Positions 26,865 to 35,593 of a DNA stretch of 52,674 nucleotides are shown piece after piece; positions within the stretch are counted from its first letter, which is position 1, and every line of letters begins with the position of its first letter. This DNA comes from Phycisphaeraceae bacterium. GTDB taxonomy: Bacteria; Planctomycetota; Phycisphaerae; Phycisphaerales; Phycisphaeraceae. The translations under genes and the position numbers were made by a program. The notes beneath the pieces were generated by a model that was not told where the DNA came from, made no database searches, and was given only the letters and a program-made list of their open reading frames with translations. The stretch covers positions 1 through 52,674 of the forward strand of contig JADZCD010000016.1 of the NCBI GenBank assembly GCA_020851735.1. Reading direction: 5' to 3'.

Positions 26865-27938
26865 ATGTCCAAACTTCGCGTGGCTGTAGTCGGAACGGGT
26901 CTGATCGCCAACATCAAGCATCTGCCGGCCTGGACCAAGCTCCAGGGCAAGGGCCAGGTGGAACTAGTGGCCATCTGCGACATCAACGCCGAGAACGCCC
27001 GCAAGGTGGCTGACAAGTTCAACGTACCCAACGTCCACACCGACCTGGCCCAATTGATCGCCAAGGAAAAGCCCGACATCATCGACATCTGCACGCCCCC
27101 CAAAACCCACTGCCCCTTGGCGGTGCTGGCCGCCGAGGCCGGCTGTCACGTCATGGTCGAAAAACCCATGGCCATGAACCTGGAGGAATGCGACCGCATC
27201 ATCAACGCCGCCAAGGCCAAGAACGTCAAGATCATGTGCGGGCACAGCGACCTGTTCTACCGCTCGTTCATGAAGGGCAAGGAGCTCCTGGCCAAGGGCG
27301 CCATCGGCGAGTTCCGCGGCATGCGGATCTTCCTCTCCACCCCGCGCGATTACATCACCGCCAAAGAGGACCACTGGGGGAATAAACTGCCCGGCGGCGT
27401 CATCGGCGAGACCGGCCCGCACGTGGTCTACATGACCCTGCCCTTTATCCCCGTCATCAAGGAAGTCGGCGTCTTCGCCCTCAAAATGCTCGGCGAATAC
27501 CCCTGGTCGCCTTACGAGGATTACCGCATCGAACTGGTGGGCGAAAAGACCGCCTGCTCGATCGCCTGCACCTACACCAACAGCGAATGGCTCTGCGAAG
27601 TCCAGCTGCTCGGGTCCTACGGCATGATGACCCTGGACCTGGAAACCCAGGCGGTGACGGTCTACAAGCGCAAGGACTTAAAGCCCACCTCCGCAGCCTT
27701 CAGCCAGCTTCGCCAGGCCCGCCAACTGGTGACCGAAACCTTCGCCGTCGGCGCCCGCTACCTGACCGGCGGCGTCGATTCGACCCACGACATCATGTGC
27801 GCCGAATTCGTCAAAGCCATCCAGGAAAACAAGCCCTCCCCCGTGCCCGGCGAAGAAGGCCGCGAAACCATCCGCGTGCTCAATGAAATCGTCGGCCAAC
27901 TGGAACAGAAATACGGCAAGACCATCGACAGTAAATAA
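26865..27938 (+). CDS. Gfo/Idh/MocA-family NAD(P)-dependent oxidoreductase
   Basis: A 357-residue cytoplasmic enzyme. The N-terminal Rossmann domain starts L-R-V-A-V-V-G-T-G-L-I-A-N; the catalytic E-K-P motif is in H-V-M-V-E-K-P-M-A (about residue 103); and the C-terminal domain contains G-E-T-G-P-H-V-V-Y, with the conserved His. Family members oxidise or reduce sugars and cyclitols. In polysaccharide loci they usually make unusual or amino sugars, for example 3-keto intermediates for DegT-type aminotransferases. AAGGTG precedes the ATG. A separate promoter lies just downstream. Confidence 0.93.
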   Translation: MSKLRVAVVGTGLIANIKHLPAWTKLQGKGQVELVAICDINAENARKVADKFNVPNVHTDLAQLIAKEKPDIIDICTPPKTHCPLAVLAAEAGCHVMVEKPMAMNLEECDRIINAAKAKNVKIMCGHSDLFYRSFMKGKELLAKGAIGEFRGMRIFLSTPRDYITAKEDHWGNKLPGGVIGETGPHVVYMTLPFIPVIKEVGVFALKMLGEYPWSPYEDYRIELVGEKTACSIACTYTNSEWLCEVQLLGSYGMMTLDLETQAVTVYKRKDLKPTSAAFSQLRQARQLVTETFAVGARYLTGGVDSTHDIMCAEFVKAIQENKPSPVPGEEGRETIRVLNEIVGQLEQKYGKTIDSK

Positions 27939-27951
27939 TTATGAATAGTTC

Positions 27952-27980
27952 TGGACATCGCCCGATCCAAGGGGTATAAT
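27952..27980 (+). promoter_or_regulatory. Promoter before the first CapK-like gene
   Basis: A -35 TGGACA (one mismatch to TTGACA) and a perfect -10 TATAAT are separated by 17 bp. They lie 14 bp after the oxidoreductase stop codon and about 50 bp before the next start, so the CapK-like and carboxyethylornithine-synthase-like genes can be transcribed on their own. Confidence 0.72.
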
Positions 27981-28029
27981 CCCTTACAGCATATTCTTTT
28001 GTCTTTTGTTGTCTGGGCGAGTCCGGGAC

Positions 28030-29415
28030 ATGGATCCTAAGCAGTACGTTCATGCTGCATTGAAGTTTCCCAAATACTTTCTGTATGCGCGCGAACTTGC
28101 CCGCCATCTAAGATGGACGCCGGCTCAACTACGTGAGTATCAGACCCAACGATTGCTTCAGGTTGTGCGCTTCTGCTACGCCCAGGTGCCGTTTTACCGC
28201 CGCCGCTGGGATGAATACGGAGTCAAAATCCAGCAAATCCAGGGTCCCGACGATCTTAAGCTTCTTCCGCTGGTCACCAAACAGGATTTAATCGACCACA
28301 GCGCGGATTTCTTTCCCAAAAATATGTCCCGCCGATTCATTCACGCCTCGCGCACCGGCGGCAGCACCGGTTCGCCCGCCAATTTCTACCAGAACATCGA
28401 GGCCCGCCTTCGCGAACAGGCCTTTCACTGCCGTTATTGGCGCTGGCATGGCATGAACTTCTGGCGCGATCCCAAGGCGGTGCTTCGCGGCAGCTATAAG
28501 CCGCCCAAAAATGACGTCCAGCGCGACTGGACCAACAGCTACAAGATGTCCGGCTTCGATCTGACGGTCGAAAAGCTCCAGCATTACGGCCAGGTCATGG
28601 CGGACAGGAAGCTCAAGTTCCTCCTGGCGTATCCGTCGTTGGCTGAACGCCTGGCCGATGCCATCGGACGCCATTCGGACTTGGCGGCCCGTATTCACCT
28701 GCAGGGCGTCTTTGTGGCCTCCGAAAAACTCTATCCCAGCCAGCGGCAATGCATCGAACAGGTGTTCCGTTGTCCCGTGCACACCCACTATGGCCACAAT
28801 GAAAACGCCGTGCTCATGGAGGAATGCCCCCAAGGCGACGGCTACCACCTGATCACCGACTACGGCTACACCGAATTCGGGCCGCCGATCGATGCCGACG
28901 GCCTGCGCGAGATCATCGGCACCGGGTTCAACAACATGGCCACTCCGCTGGTGCGCTATCGTACCGGCGATTTCGCCCGTCTGCGCACGGACGGCGCGTG
29001 TTCCTGCGGGCTGCCGTTCCCCAAGCTCGTGGCTGACGTCGAAGGCCGTAGCGGCGACATCGTCGTTACGCCTGGTGGTCGCTACATCGGCCCCAGCCAC
29101 TTGGAATACGCCATCCGCTACATCACGCATTTTTCCGATTGTCAGATCATCCAGGAATCGCCCACCGAGTTGTCCGTCCTGGTCATGCCCACCCCCGGCT
29201 ACACCGCAGCCGAAGGGCGGGCCTTTGCCGACGCCGTTCAGTCTCGCTTGGGCGAACCGATGGAAATTTCCCTTAAGGAGGTCGATCAGATCCCCCGCCC
29301 GCCGAATCAAAAACGGCGGTTTGTCGTCTCGCGCCTGACGGCGCAACGACTGGGCACCCCGGCCGCTGTCAAGACGGCCGATGAAAAATTGCAGAGCATT
29401 GCGGCCGCACGCTAG
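28030..29415 (+). CDS. CapK/PaaK-like adenylate-forming protein, copy 1
   Basis: A 461-residue protein related to phenylacetate-CoA ligase and to CapK of capsule loci. The phosphate-binding loop T-G-G-S-T-G-S-P-A-N (about residues 115-125), Y-G-H-N-E-N, R-Y-R-T-G-D and E-G-R-S-G-D are adenylate-forming-superfamily motifs. The F-C-Y-A-Q-V-P-F-Y-R start is typical of CapK proteins. These proteins sit in many polysaccharide loci and are thought to activate a carboxylic acid; the substrate is not proven. The ATG at 28030 is preferred over an in-frame TTG eight codons upstream. It is a distant paralogue of the gene at 32980. Confidence 0.85.
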   Translation: MDPKQYVHAALKFPKYFLYARELARHLRWTPAQLREYQTQRLLQVVRFCYAQVPFYRRRWDEYGVKIQQIQGPDDLKLLPLVTKQDLIDHSADFFPKNMSRRFIHASRTGGSTGSPANFYQNIEARLREQAFHCRYWRWHGMNFWRDPKAVLRGSYKPPKNDVQRDWTNSYKMSGFDLTVEKLQHYGQVMADRKLKFLLAYPSLAERLADAIGRHSDLAARIHLQGVFVASEKLYPSQRQCIEQVFRCPVHTHYGHNENAVLMEECPQGDGYHLITDYGYTEFGPPIDADGLREIIGTGFNNMATPLVRYRTGDFARLRTDGACSCGLPFPKLVADVEGRSGDIVVTPGGRYIGPSHLEYAIRYITHFSDCQIIQESPTELSVLVMPTPGYTAAEGRAFADAVQSRLGEPMEISLKEVDQIPRPPNQKRRFVVSRLTAQRLGTPAAVKTADEKLQSIAAAR

Positions 29416-29453
29416 GTGCGGTCGAGTCGCAAGTCCACAGGAGGAGAGAGAAG

Positions 29454-30464
29454 ATGAAAGCGACGAACAAGATCGGTTTTCCTATGCCCCTTAAGGAGCA
29501 TGAGTATCGTCGGGCGCTTCTGCCCGAGGATATCATCAGCTTGCCCGACGCCGGCCGCCTGGTGTTTGAGGAAGGCTACGGCCGGACGATGGGCCGCTCC
29601 GACCAGTCCTATCGCGCCGCCGGCGCCATCGTGGCCGATCGGCCGACGGTCTGTGCCTGCCCGATCATCTGCAACGCTAAACCGCTGGCCACCGATGAAT
29701 ACTACGGGCCGGGCAAGACGCTCTTCGGCTGGGTTCACGCCGTCCAGGGTCGAGCCATCACCGACGTGCTGGTCAGCCACGGCATGACCGCCATCGCCTG
29801 GGAAGACATGTTCGAGGGCGGTCGCCACGCCTTCTGGCGGAATAATGAGATCTCCGGCGAGGCCGCCGTGGCCCACGCCTGCCTGCAGTGGGGCCGCTTG
29901 CCCTACGGTCGCCTGGCGGCCGTCATCGGTCGCGGCAACGCCGCCCATGGCGTCGTCCGTGCCCTCGAACGCTCCGGCTGTTGCGTGACGATCTACGACC
30001 GAAAAACCGTCGGCCTGCTCCGCCAGGAGATCGGCCGCTACGACATCCTGGTCAACGCCGTGCTGTGGGACGTCTTCCGCACCGATCACTTGGTGTACGA
30101 CCAGGACCTGGACCGCATGAAGCCCGGCAGCCTGATCATCGACGTCAGCTGCGACGAACACATGGGCATCCAGTCCAGCCGGCCCACCACCATCGCCGAC
30201 CCGGTTTATTGGTATCGCGGCATTCTGCACTATGCCGTCGACCACACGCCCGCTCTCTATTTCCAGTCCGCCACCGAGTCGATCAGCGAAGTGGTCGCAC
30301 GCTATATCAGCCAGCTGGTGCATGACGAGCCGGACCAGGTTCTGGAGGAAGCCACGGTTATTCACAAGGGGGTGATCCTTGACCCGCGAATCGTCCGTTA
30401 CCAGCATCGCCAACCGGACGATGTTTATCTGGACGTGGACCACACGCACTCGACGACGCACTGA
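29454..30464 (+). CDS. N5-(carboxyethyl)ornithine-synthase-like dehydrogenase
   Basis: A 336-residue enzyme of the alanine dehydrogenase/transhydrogenase fold that most resembles N5-(carboxyethyl)ornithine synthase. That enzyme reductively couples pyruvate to the side-chain amine of ornithine or lysine with NADPH. Visible blocks are I-G-F-P-M-P-L-K-E-H-E-Y-R-R-A-L-L at the start, L-F-G-W-V-H-A-V-Q-G-R, A-I-A-W-E-D-M-F, the nucleotide loop V-I-G-R-G-N-A-A-H-G, I-I-D-V-S-C-D-E and L-H-Y-A-V-D-H-T-P-A. A strong GGAGGAGAG site precedes the ATG. It is the second gene of a unit with a CapK-like protein, ending at a terminator. Confidence 0.82.
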   Translation: MKATNKIGFPMPLKEHEYRRALLPEDIISLPDAGRLVFEEGYGRTMGRSDQSYRAAGAIVADRPTVCACPIICNAKPLATDEYYGPGKTLFGWVHAVQGRAITDVLVSHGMTAIAWEDMFEGGRHAFWRNNEISGEAAVAHACLQWGRLPYGRLAAVIGRGNAAHGVVRALERSGCCVTIYDRKTVGLLRQEIGRYDILVNAVLWDVFRTDHLVYDQDLDRMKPGSLIIDVSCDEHMGIQSSRPTTIADPVYWYRGILHYAVDHTPALYFQSATESISEVVARYISQLVHDEPDQVLEEATVIHKGVILDPRIVRYQHRQPDDVYLDVDHTHSTTH

Positions 30465-30505
30465 TCCGCACCCCGCGCGTTCTGATAATCCCCACGACTC
30501 TCGCC

Positions 30506-30535
30506 CCGCCGCAGCCCCGTCGCGGCGGTTTTTTT
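30506..30535 (+). terminator. Rho-independent terminator after the carboxyethylornithine-synthase-like gene
   Basis: Stem CCGCCGC / GCGGCGG with a 9-base loop, followed by seven T. It ends the two-gene unit that starts from the 27952 promoter. Confidence 0.85.
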
Positions 30536-30595
30536 CATCCTTGGCCTGTTCGCAGGTTTGGCAAGCCCCGGGACAGCCGATAAATTCGGTTAGCT

Positions 30596-31672
30596 ATGAA
30601 CGATTCATTGGCCATCACTTTTCTCGGCGACGTCGCCTGCCCGGACGGCTCGACACCCCAGATTCAGGGTGATGCCGCCCCGCGATTCGATTTCACCGTC
30701 GTCAATTTCGAAGGCGCCTTGGCCGCCGCCGACCCTTCCGAGCCGCGCACGCCGCTGGATAAGCCTATCGCCCTTTACAACAGCCAGGCTGTCCTGCCCA
30801 TCCTCGCCCAGTGGGGTACGCGCGTGGCCACCCTGGCCAACAACCACCTGATGGACATCGGCCGCCTGCCCAGCCGCGTCGCCGCCGACCTGAACCGCGC
30901 GGGCATCGTCGCCTGCGGCGCGGGCGACGATCTGGCCCAGGCCGCCCAGCCCGCCCACGTCCGCCATCAGGGCCGCGACCTCTATTTCCTGGCCTTCGGC
31001 TGGGACGTCATCCAGTGCCCCCATGCCGGCTCGTCCCGCCCGGGCGTCAACCCCTGGAAGCCCGCGCACGTCCTGGACTCCGTGCGGGCCTTACGCCGGC
31101 AGGACCCAAAGGGCATCATCGTCGTCGTGCCGCATTGGGACTACGAGCTGGAAATTTACCCCATGCCGATGGATCGCCAGCTGGCTTTCGACGTCATCGA
31201 CGCCGGTGCCGACGCGATCGTCGGCCACCACCCCCACTGCGTGCAGGGCTTAGAGTGGTATCGCGGCGCGCCGATCGCCTACAGCATGGGCAACTGGTTC
31301 CTGCCGGCCGGGCGTTGTTTCGGCGGCCGCTGGCGCTTCCCGGACTACACTAAACCGCAGTTGGCCCTCCAGTGGCGCCCCCTGGAAAAACAAGTCCTCT
31401 GCCACTGGTATCACTTTGACGACACCACCAACGTCATTCACTACCAACGCTCCGCCGACGCCCGCGCGTGCCCGAAAATCGCTGAACTTACGCCTTTCGC
31501 CGGCCTGTCGCATCCAGACTACGTCGCCTGGTTTCGCCGCCACCGCCGCAAACGCAAAGCCTTGCCGATCTACAAAGATTATCGTCACTCGACCGTGAAC
31601 CGACTGTACACCGGTTGGGTCCGCCTGCGTCAACGGGCGATTAATTCTCTGCTGAAATTGAAGCTGAAATAA
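30596..31672 (+). CDS. CapA-like capsule-synthesis metallophosphatase
   Basis: A 358-residue protein of the CapA/PgsA family (calcineurin-like metallophosphatase fold). All family metal-site motifs are visible: F-L-G-D-V-A near the start, V-N-F-E-G-A-L, L-A-N-N-H-L-M-D-I-G, V-P-H-W-D-Y-E-L-E and V-G-H-H-P-H-C-V-Q-G. In Bacillus, CapA/PgsA belongs to the poly-gamma-glutamate capsule machinery; homologues occur in many EPS loci with unknown substrates. I see no signal peptide or membrane anchor, so it may act in the cytoplasm. A basic C-terminal tail (R-R-H-R-R-K-R-K) could bind a polyanion or membrane. Confidence 0.87.
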   Translation: MNDSLAITFLGDVACPDGSTPQIQGDAAPRFDFTVVNFEGALAAADPSEPRTPLDKPIALYNSQAVLPILAQWGTRVATLANNHLMDIGRLPSRVAADLNRAGIVACGAGDDLAQAAQPAHVRHQGRDLYFLAFGWDVIQCPHAGSSRPGVNPWKPAHVLDSVRALRRQDPKGIIVVVPHWDYELEIYPMPMDRQLAFDVIDAGADAIVGHHPHCVQGLEWYRGAPIAYSMGNWFLPAGRCFGGRWRFPDYTKPQLALQWRPLEKQVLCHWYHFDDTTNVIHYQRSADARACPKIAELTPFAGLSHPDYVAWFRRHRRKRKALPIYKDYRHSTVNRLYTGWVRLRQRAINSLLKLKLK

Positions 31673-31722
31673 GCCGTTCGCCTAACCGGCCGATGGCGTA
31701 TCCCGCGTGCAGATCGCTCGAC

Positions 31723-32880
31723 TCAGATGCGGCCTGCGATCAGCTCTTCATAGTGCCTCACCCAGCGGTGAGCGATTGCGCTCCAATCGTAATTCTCCCA
31801 GACGAACGGCCGGGCCTTTTCCGCCGCGGTCCGGCGCAACGTATCGTCCGTCATCCAGCGACGAATTTCCGCCGCCAACTTGTCCACGTCCATCGGCACC
31901 ACCCCGCCCACCCCTGCCGCGCTGATCCGATCGTGAATGTTCACCTGATCGGAAATCACCACCGGCGTGCCTGCCGCCAGCGCCTCGACCACCGCGATCC
32001 CGAAATTCTCCTGATAGCTCGGCAACACGAACAAATCCGCGTCCGCCAACGCCTCGACACGCTGCCTGCCGTGCAGCACGCCCGTGAACACCACCCGGTC
32101 TTGAAGGTTGTGCTCCCGCACCATGCTCTCCACGGTGGCGCGGTAACCGAAATTGTCCGGCCCGACCAGCGCCAGCCGGCAATCGTTCAGTTCCGCTTTG
32201 GCGATTGCCGGAATCAGGTGGTCCAGCCCTTTCTTAACGTGCAGCCGACTCATAAAGACCACCAGCGGATGGTCCCCCAGTTGCGGATATCGCCGCCGAA
32301 ACGACCCCTTGGCCGGCAACTGGGCAAATTCCTTTAGATCCACCCCATTGGGCTCCACGATGCTGGGGGGACGCAGGCGCAAGGGGCGTGTGTTGTCCCG
32401 CTCCGTCTCGCTGGTGAAGTGCATCGCGGCGGCATGTTGCAGATTCGTCCGCACCCGCAGGGCCATGAACAATTTCTTGCGCAGTCGGCTTTGCGCCAGC
32501 GACCAGGGGTCGAGCATGCCGCACGGCCGAACGATGTACGGCACGTTCAGGCGCCGGGAAATCCTCGCCGCCTGGTGCTGGGCTTCCTCCCAAACCCCGT
32601 GAATGTGCACCACTTGGGCGTCGCCGATCATCGCCTGCAGAGTCGGGCCGATCTGCGCATGGCGCAGCAGTGGCCCATGAGCATCCTCCAGCGTCTTAAC
32701 CTCAATCTCCAGCGATCGCAGTCGCTCGATCAACGCCGGATTTGCTCGCGTCGGATCCCGCGTCGACATCACCCGCACGTCCAGGCCGATGGCCTTTTCC
32801 GCGCTGGTCAAACCCCCCAGTGCCGTCACCGGGCCTCCGCTGGACGGGTCAATCTTTGACAGGACGTGCAGAATCTTCAT
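31723..32880 (-). CDS. Family 4 glycosyltransferase, copy 1
   Basis: A 385-residue retaining glycosyltransferase of GT-B fold. The N-terminal domain starts M-K-I-L-H-V-L-S-K-I-D-P-S-S-G-G-P. The C-terminal sugar-nucleotide domain shows F-M-S-R-L-H-V-K-K-G-L, V-F-T-G-V-L-H-G, and the E-x7-E signature in E-N-F-G-I-A-V-V-E-A-L-A-A-G-T-P-V-V. It is closely related to the gene at 34445, with shared blocks such as R-P-C-G-M-L-D-P-W-S-L-A-Q and L-P-S-Y-Q-E-N-F-G-I-A-V-V-E. It is transcribed leftward behind the second CapK-like gene, with a 99-bp gap. Confidence 0.93.
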   Translation of the reverse strand: MKILHVLSKIDPSSGGPVTALGGLTSAEKAIGLDVRVMSTRDPTRANPALIERLRSLEIEVKTLEDAHGPLLRHAQIGPTLQAMIGDAQVVHIHGVWEEAQHQAARISRRLNVPYIVRPCGMLDPWSLAQSRLRKKLFMALRVRTNLQHAAAMHFTSETERDNTRPLRLRPPSIVEPNGVDLKEFAQLPAKGSFRRRYPQLGDHPLVVFMSRLHVKKGLDHLIPAIAKAELNDCRLALVGPDNFGYRATVESMVREHNLQDRVVFTGVLHGRQRVEALADADLFVLPSYQENFGIAVVEALAAGTPVVISDQVNIHDRISAAGVGGVVPMDVDKLAAEIRRWMTDDTLRRTAAEKARPFVWENYDWSAIAHRWVRHYEELIAGRI

Positions 32881-32979
32881 GACGCGCTTTCAAATAGGAC
32901 GGAGGATCGATGGATGCTCCGCGCGAATATCCCCTCATCGTTGCATGATCCGCAAAGTCAACTCCCAAGCCTTCTATGC

Positions 32980-34323
32980 CTACCCCTTGACCAGCAGCGG
33001 CGTTTTCCCCGCCGCGGTGCGCACCGGGGCATCGAGCACCTGAAAATCAAATCGCATATCCACGTTCGTCAGGTCAAACTCCTTCTGCCAGTCCAGATCC
33101 ACCAGCCGCTTGTCCTGGCCGAACGTCACCAGCAGCGTCGCCTGTCCCGGTTGATCCTGGCGCACCTGAATATACCGGGCCCGCCCGAAAATCGGGTGAT
33201 GCCGCCCGAAAATCAGCGCCGTCAGGCTGATGCGGTGACCCTTGGCGTCGATCACAAAATCCCCCACCCGGCCTTCCGCCACCTTGAACGACCGCAGCAG
33301 CCCGCCGCGAACCTCCACCGGCTCCACCAGGTCCCCCGTGTCGTAACGGATGAACGGCGAAACCGTGTTGTAGTATGACGTGCCGATCAGCCGCTGCGAT
33401 TGGTCCTCGCCGGGCGCCGTCTCGCAATAACCATACGTGGGCATCGGCTCAAACAAGTATTTCTCGTGCCGTTCGTACGCCAAGATCGCCATTTCGCTGT
33501 GCCCGTACCACGACACCGTGGGTATGCCGAACACTCTCTCAATCGTGTCCCGGTAAATCGGGGCTGGATACTCCGAGGCGAACAGCGCCCCCTTTAGCGT
33601 CCGCCGTAGAAAGGCCCCCAGCTCCGGCTCACCGGTCTCGCAATAGCACGCAAAGTTGTAGATCGCGCTGGGGTACCCGAACAGGAACGAAATCGGCCGC
33701 TGACGCGCGATCTGCCAGACGGTCGGCGCGATCTGCTCCGTGGGCAGATAGGTGTTCAGAATGTACTCGTTGTGCACCACGTTGTACCGGGCATGCTTCT
33801 CGCCCAGGTTGATGCCCCGGAACGTCAGCTTGTTGTGCGTCTGCCGATAGCCCAGCTTCGCCCAGATCACGTGCTGATGCGCCCATTCCCGCGCCCACGC
33901 CCGGTGATCCAGATAGAACTCCAAAGGCGAGCCGCTCGTGCCCCCCGTGTTGACCTTCATCCGCCCACGCTGTGCGCTCGAACGATCCTCCACTTCCAAC
34001 CGCCGCAAGTCGTTCTTGGTTACGATGGGTATGCGCCTTAGATCATCCAGCCCATGCAAACACGCCGGGTCAAAATTCTGCCGGCGGTAGAACTCCTGGT
34101 AAAAACGATGGTGCGCGTAGGCGTACTGCGTAATCCAACGCACGCGGTCAAATACAAATTGGGCTTGCTGGGCCTGATCCATCCGCTCAAACTTCCGGAT
34201 CCGCCTCCGCGTCGCCGAATAAGTCCAGCCCAGCCGCAGCCAGAACGGCACATAGGTCAACAGCCGGCTCGGGCCTTCCGGAAAACGCTCCGCCAGCTTT
34301 TTGAGCCGTAACAGCATTCTCAT
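32980..34323 (-). CDS. CapK/PaaK-like adenylate-forming protein, copy 2
   Basis: A 447-residue protein of the same superfamily as the gene at 28030. It has the phosphate loop N-T-G-G-T-S-G-S-P-L-E-F (about residues 125-136), S-W-Y-G-H-S-E, R-Y-D-T-G-D and E-G-R-V-G-D. The C-terminal domain is shorter and does not show the P-x-x-x-x-K-x-R-R lysine segment present in copy 1 (P-P-N-Q-K-R-R), so its chemistry may differ. It is probably cytoplasmic, activating an acyl group destined for the glycan. No clear Shine-Dalgarno stands before either in-frame ATG (34323 or 34317). Confidence 0.83.
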   Translation of the reverse strand: MRMLLRLKKLAERFPEGPSRLLTYVPFWLRLGWTYSATRRRIRKFERMDQAQQAQFVFDRVRWITQYAYAHHRFYQEFYRRQNFDPACLHGLDDLRRIPIVTKNDLRRLEVEDRSSAQRGRMKVNTGGTSGSPLEFYLDHRAWAREWAHQHVIWAKLGYRQTHNKLTFRGINLGEKHARYNVVHNEYILNTYLPTEQIAPTVWQIARQRPISFLFGYPSAIYNFACYCETGEPELGAFLRRTLKGALFASEYPAPIYRDTIERVFGIPTVSWYGHSEMAILAYERHEKYLFEPMPTYGYCETAPGEDQSQRLIGTSYYNTVSPFIRYDTGDLVEPVEVRGGLLRSFKVAEGRVGDFVIDAKGHRISLTALIFGRHHPIFGRARYIQVRQDQPGQATLLVTFGQDKRLVDLDWQKEFDLTNVDMRFDFQVLDAPVRTAAGKTPLLVKG

Positions 34324-34444
34324 GGTTCGATCGCTCCCACCCCGGCTTTACGCTAGAGACGAGCCACCCCTTCTTGGCAGAGCTATCGGCTCAATCTAGC
34401 CCAATTGAACAGCAGCGCCAAGATGATGTAATAATGTCGGTTAT

Positions 34445-35593
34445 ATGACGCACGTCCTGCACGTCATCTCCGGCCTTGATCCCCGCTTAGGCGGACCCTC
34501 CCGCGCCATGGTCGGCCTGCTTGAAGCCCAAATCGCCTGCGGACTGTCCGTCAGCCTGCTGACCACCTGGACCGCCGCCATGAACGACCTGAGTCTGGCC
34601 CACCGCCTGCGCCAGGCCGGCGTCACCGTCCGGACCGTCGGCCCCATCCGCCAACCCCTCGGCCGGCACCCGGAGCTGAAACCCGCGGTGGAGGAACTAG
34701 TTCGCCAAGCCGATGTCGTCCACATCCACGCCCTCTGGGAAAGCGTGCAACACTTCGCCGCCCGCACCGCCGCGCAACACCACAAACCTTACCTCTATCG
34801 CCCCTGCGGCATGCTCGACCCCTGGAGCTTAGCCCAACGCCGCTGGGCGAAAAAGCTTCTCCTGGCCTGGCGCGTCCGCCGCGATTTAAACGCCGCCGTC
34901 GCCCTCCACTTTACCACCGACATGGAACGCGACCTGGCGGCCCCGCTTGGCTTACGCGCTCCCGCCTTGGTCGAGCCCAACGGCCTGGACCTCCGCGAGT
35001 TCGAGCATCCGCCAGCCCCCGCCGCCTTTCGCCGGCGCTTCCCCGCGCTGGGCGACGATCCCTACCTGATCTTTCTCTCCCGCCTGCACCGCAAAAAAGG
35101 CCTCGAATTGCTCCTGCCCGCCTTTGCCCGCCTCGATCACTCGCGCCTAAAGCTCGTGCTCGCCGGCCCGGACGAAGAAGCCTATCAACCCCGCCTGACC
35201 GACCTCGCCCAGTCGCTGGGCGTCCAGGACCGCGTCATTTTCACCGGCATGCTGCAGGGCCCCGAGCGCGTCGCCGCTCTGGCCGACGCCAGTCTTTTTG
35301 TCCTGCCCAGCTACCAGGAAAACTTCGGCATCGCCGTCGTCGAAGCCCTGGCCGCCGGCACGCCCGTGGTGATTACCGACCAGGTGGCCATTCATCCCTC
35401 GATCAATCAGGCCCACGTCGGGGGCGTCTGTCCAACCGCCGTGGAACCCTTGGCCGACGCCCTCAAACAGTGGCTGGACCGCAAACACTCGGACCGCCCC
35501 CTCGCCGAACAGTGCCGGCAGTTCGTCCGCGCACGATATGACTGGCAAATGATCGCCCGCCGCTGGCTTAACCATTACCAACAGTGGACGTGA
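34445..35593 (+). CDS. Family 4 glycosyltransferase, copy 2
   Basis: A 382-residue GT-B enzyme, paralogue of the gene at 31723. It starts V-L-H-V-I-S-G-L-D-P-R-L-G-G-P-S, has R-P-C-G-M-L-D-P-W-S-L-A-Q, F-L-S-R-L-H-R-K-K-G-L and the E-x7-E signature in Q-E-N-F-G-I-A-V-V-E-A-L. It is divergent from the CapK copy 2 gene across a 121-bp gap. TTGAAC and TAATAA at about 34405-34434 could be its promoter, which would give a very short leader. Its last 26 bp overlap the end of the convergent acyltransferase gene. Confidence 0.93.
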   Translation: MTHVLHVISGLDPRLGGPSRAMVGLLEAQIACGLSVSLLTTWTAAMNDLSLAHRLRQAGVTVRTVGPIRQPLGRHPELKPAVEELVRQADVVHIHALWESVQHFAARTAAQHHKPYLYRPCGMLDPWSLAQRRWAKKLLLAWRVRRDLNAAVALHFTTDMERDLAAPLGLRAPALVEPNGLDLREFEHPPAPAAFRRRFPALGDDPYLIFLSRLHRKKGLELLLPAFARLDHSRLKLVLAGPDEEAYQPRLTDLAQSLGVQDRVIFTGMLQGPERVAALADASLFVLPSYQENFGIAVVEALAAGTPVVITDQVAIHPSINQAHVGGVCPTAVEPLADALKQWLDRKHSDRPLAEQCRQFVRARYDWQMIARRWLNHYQQWT

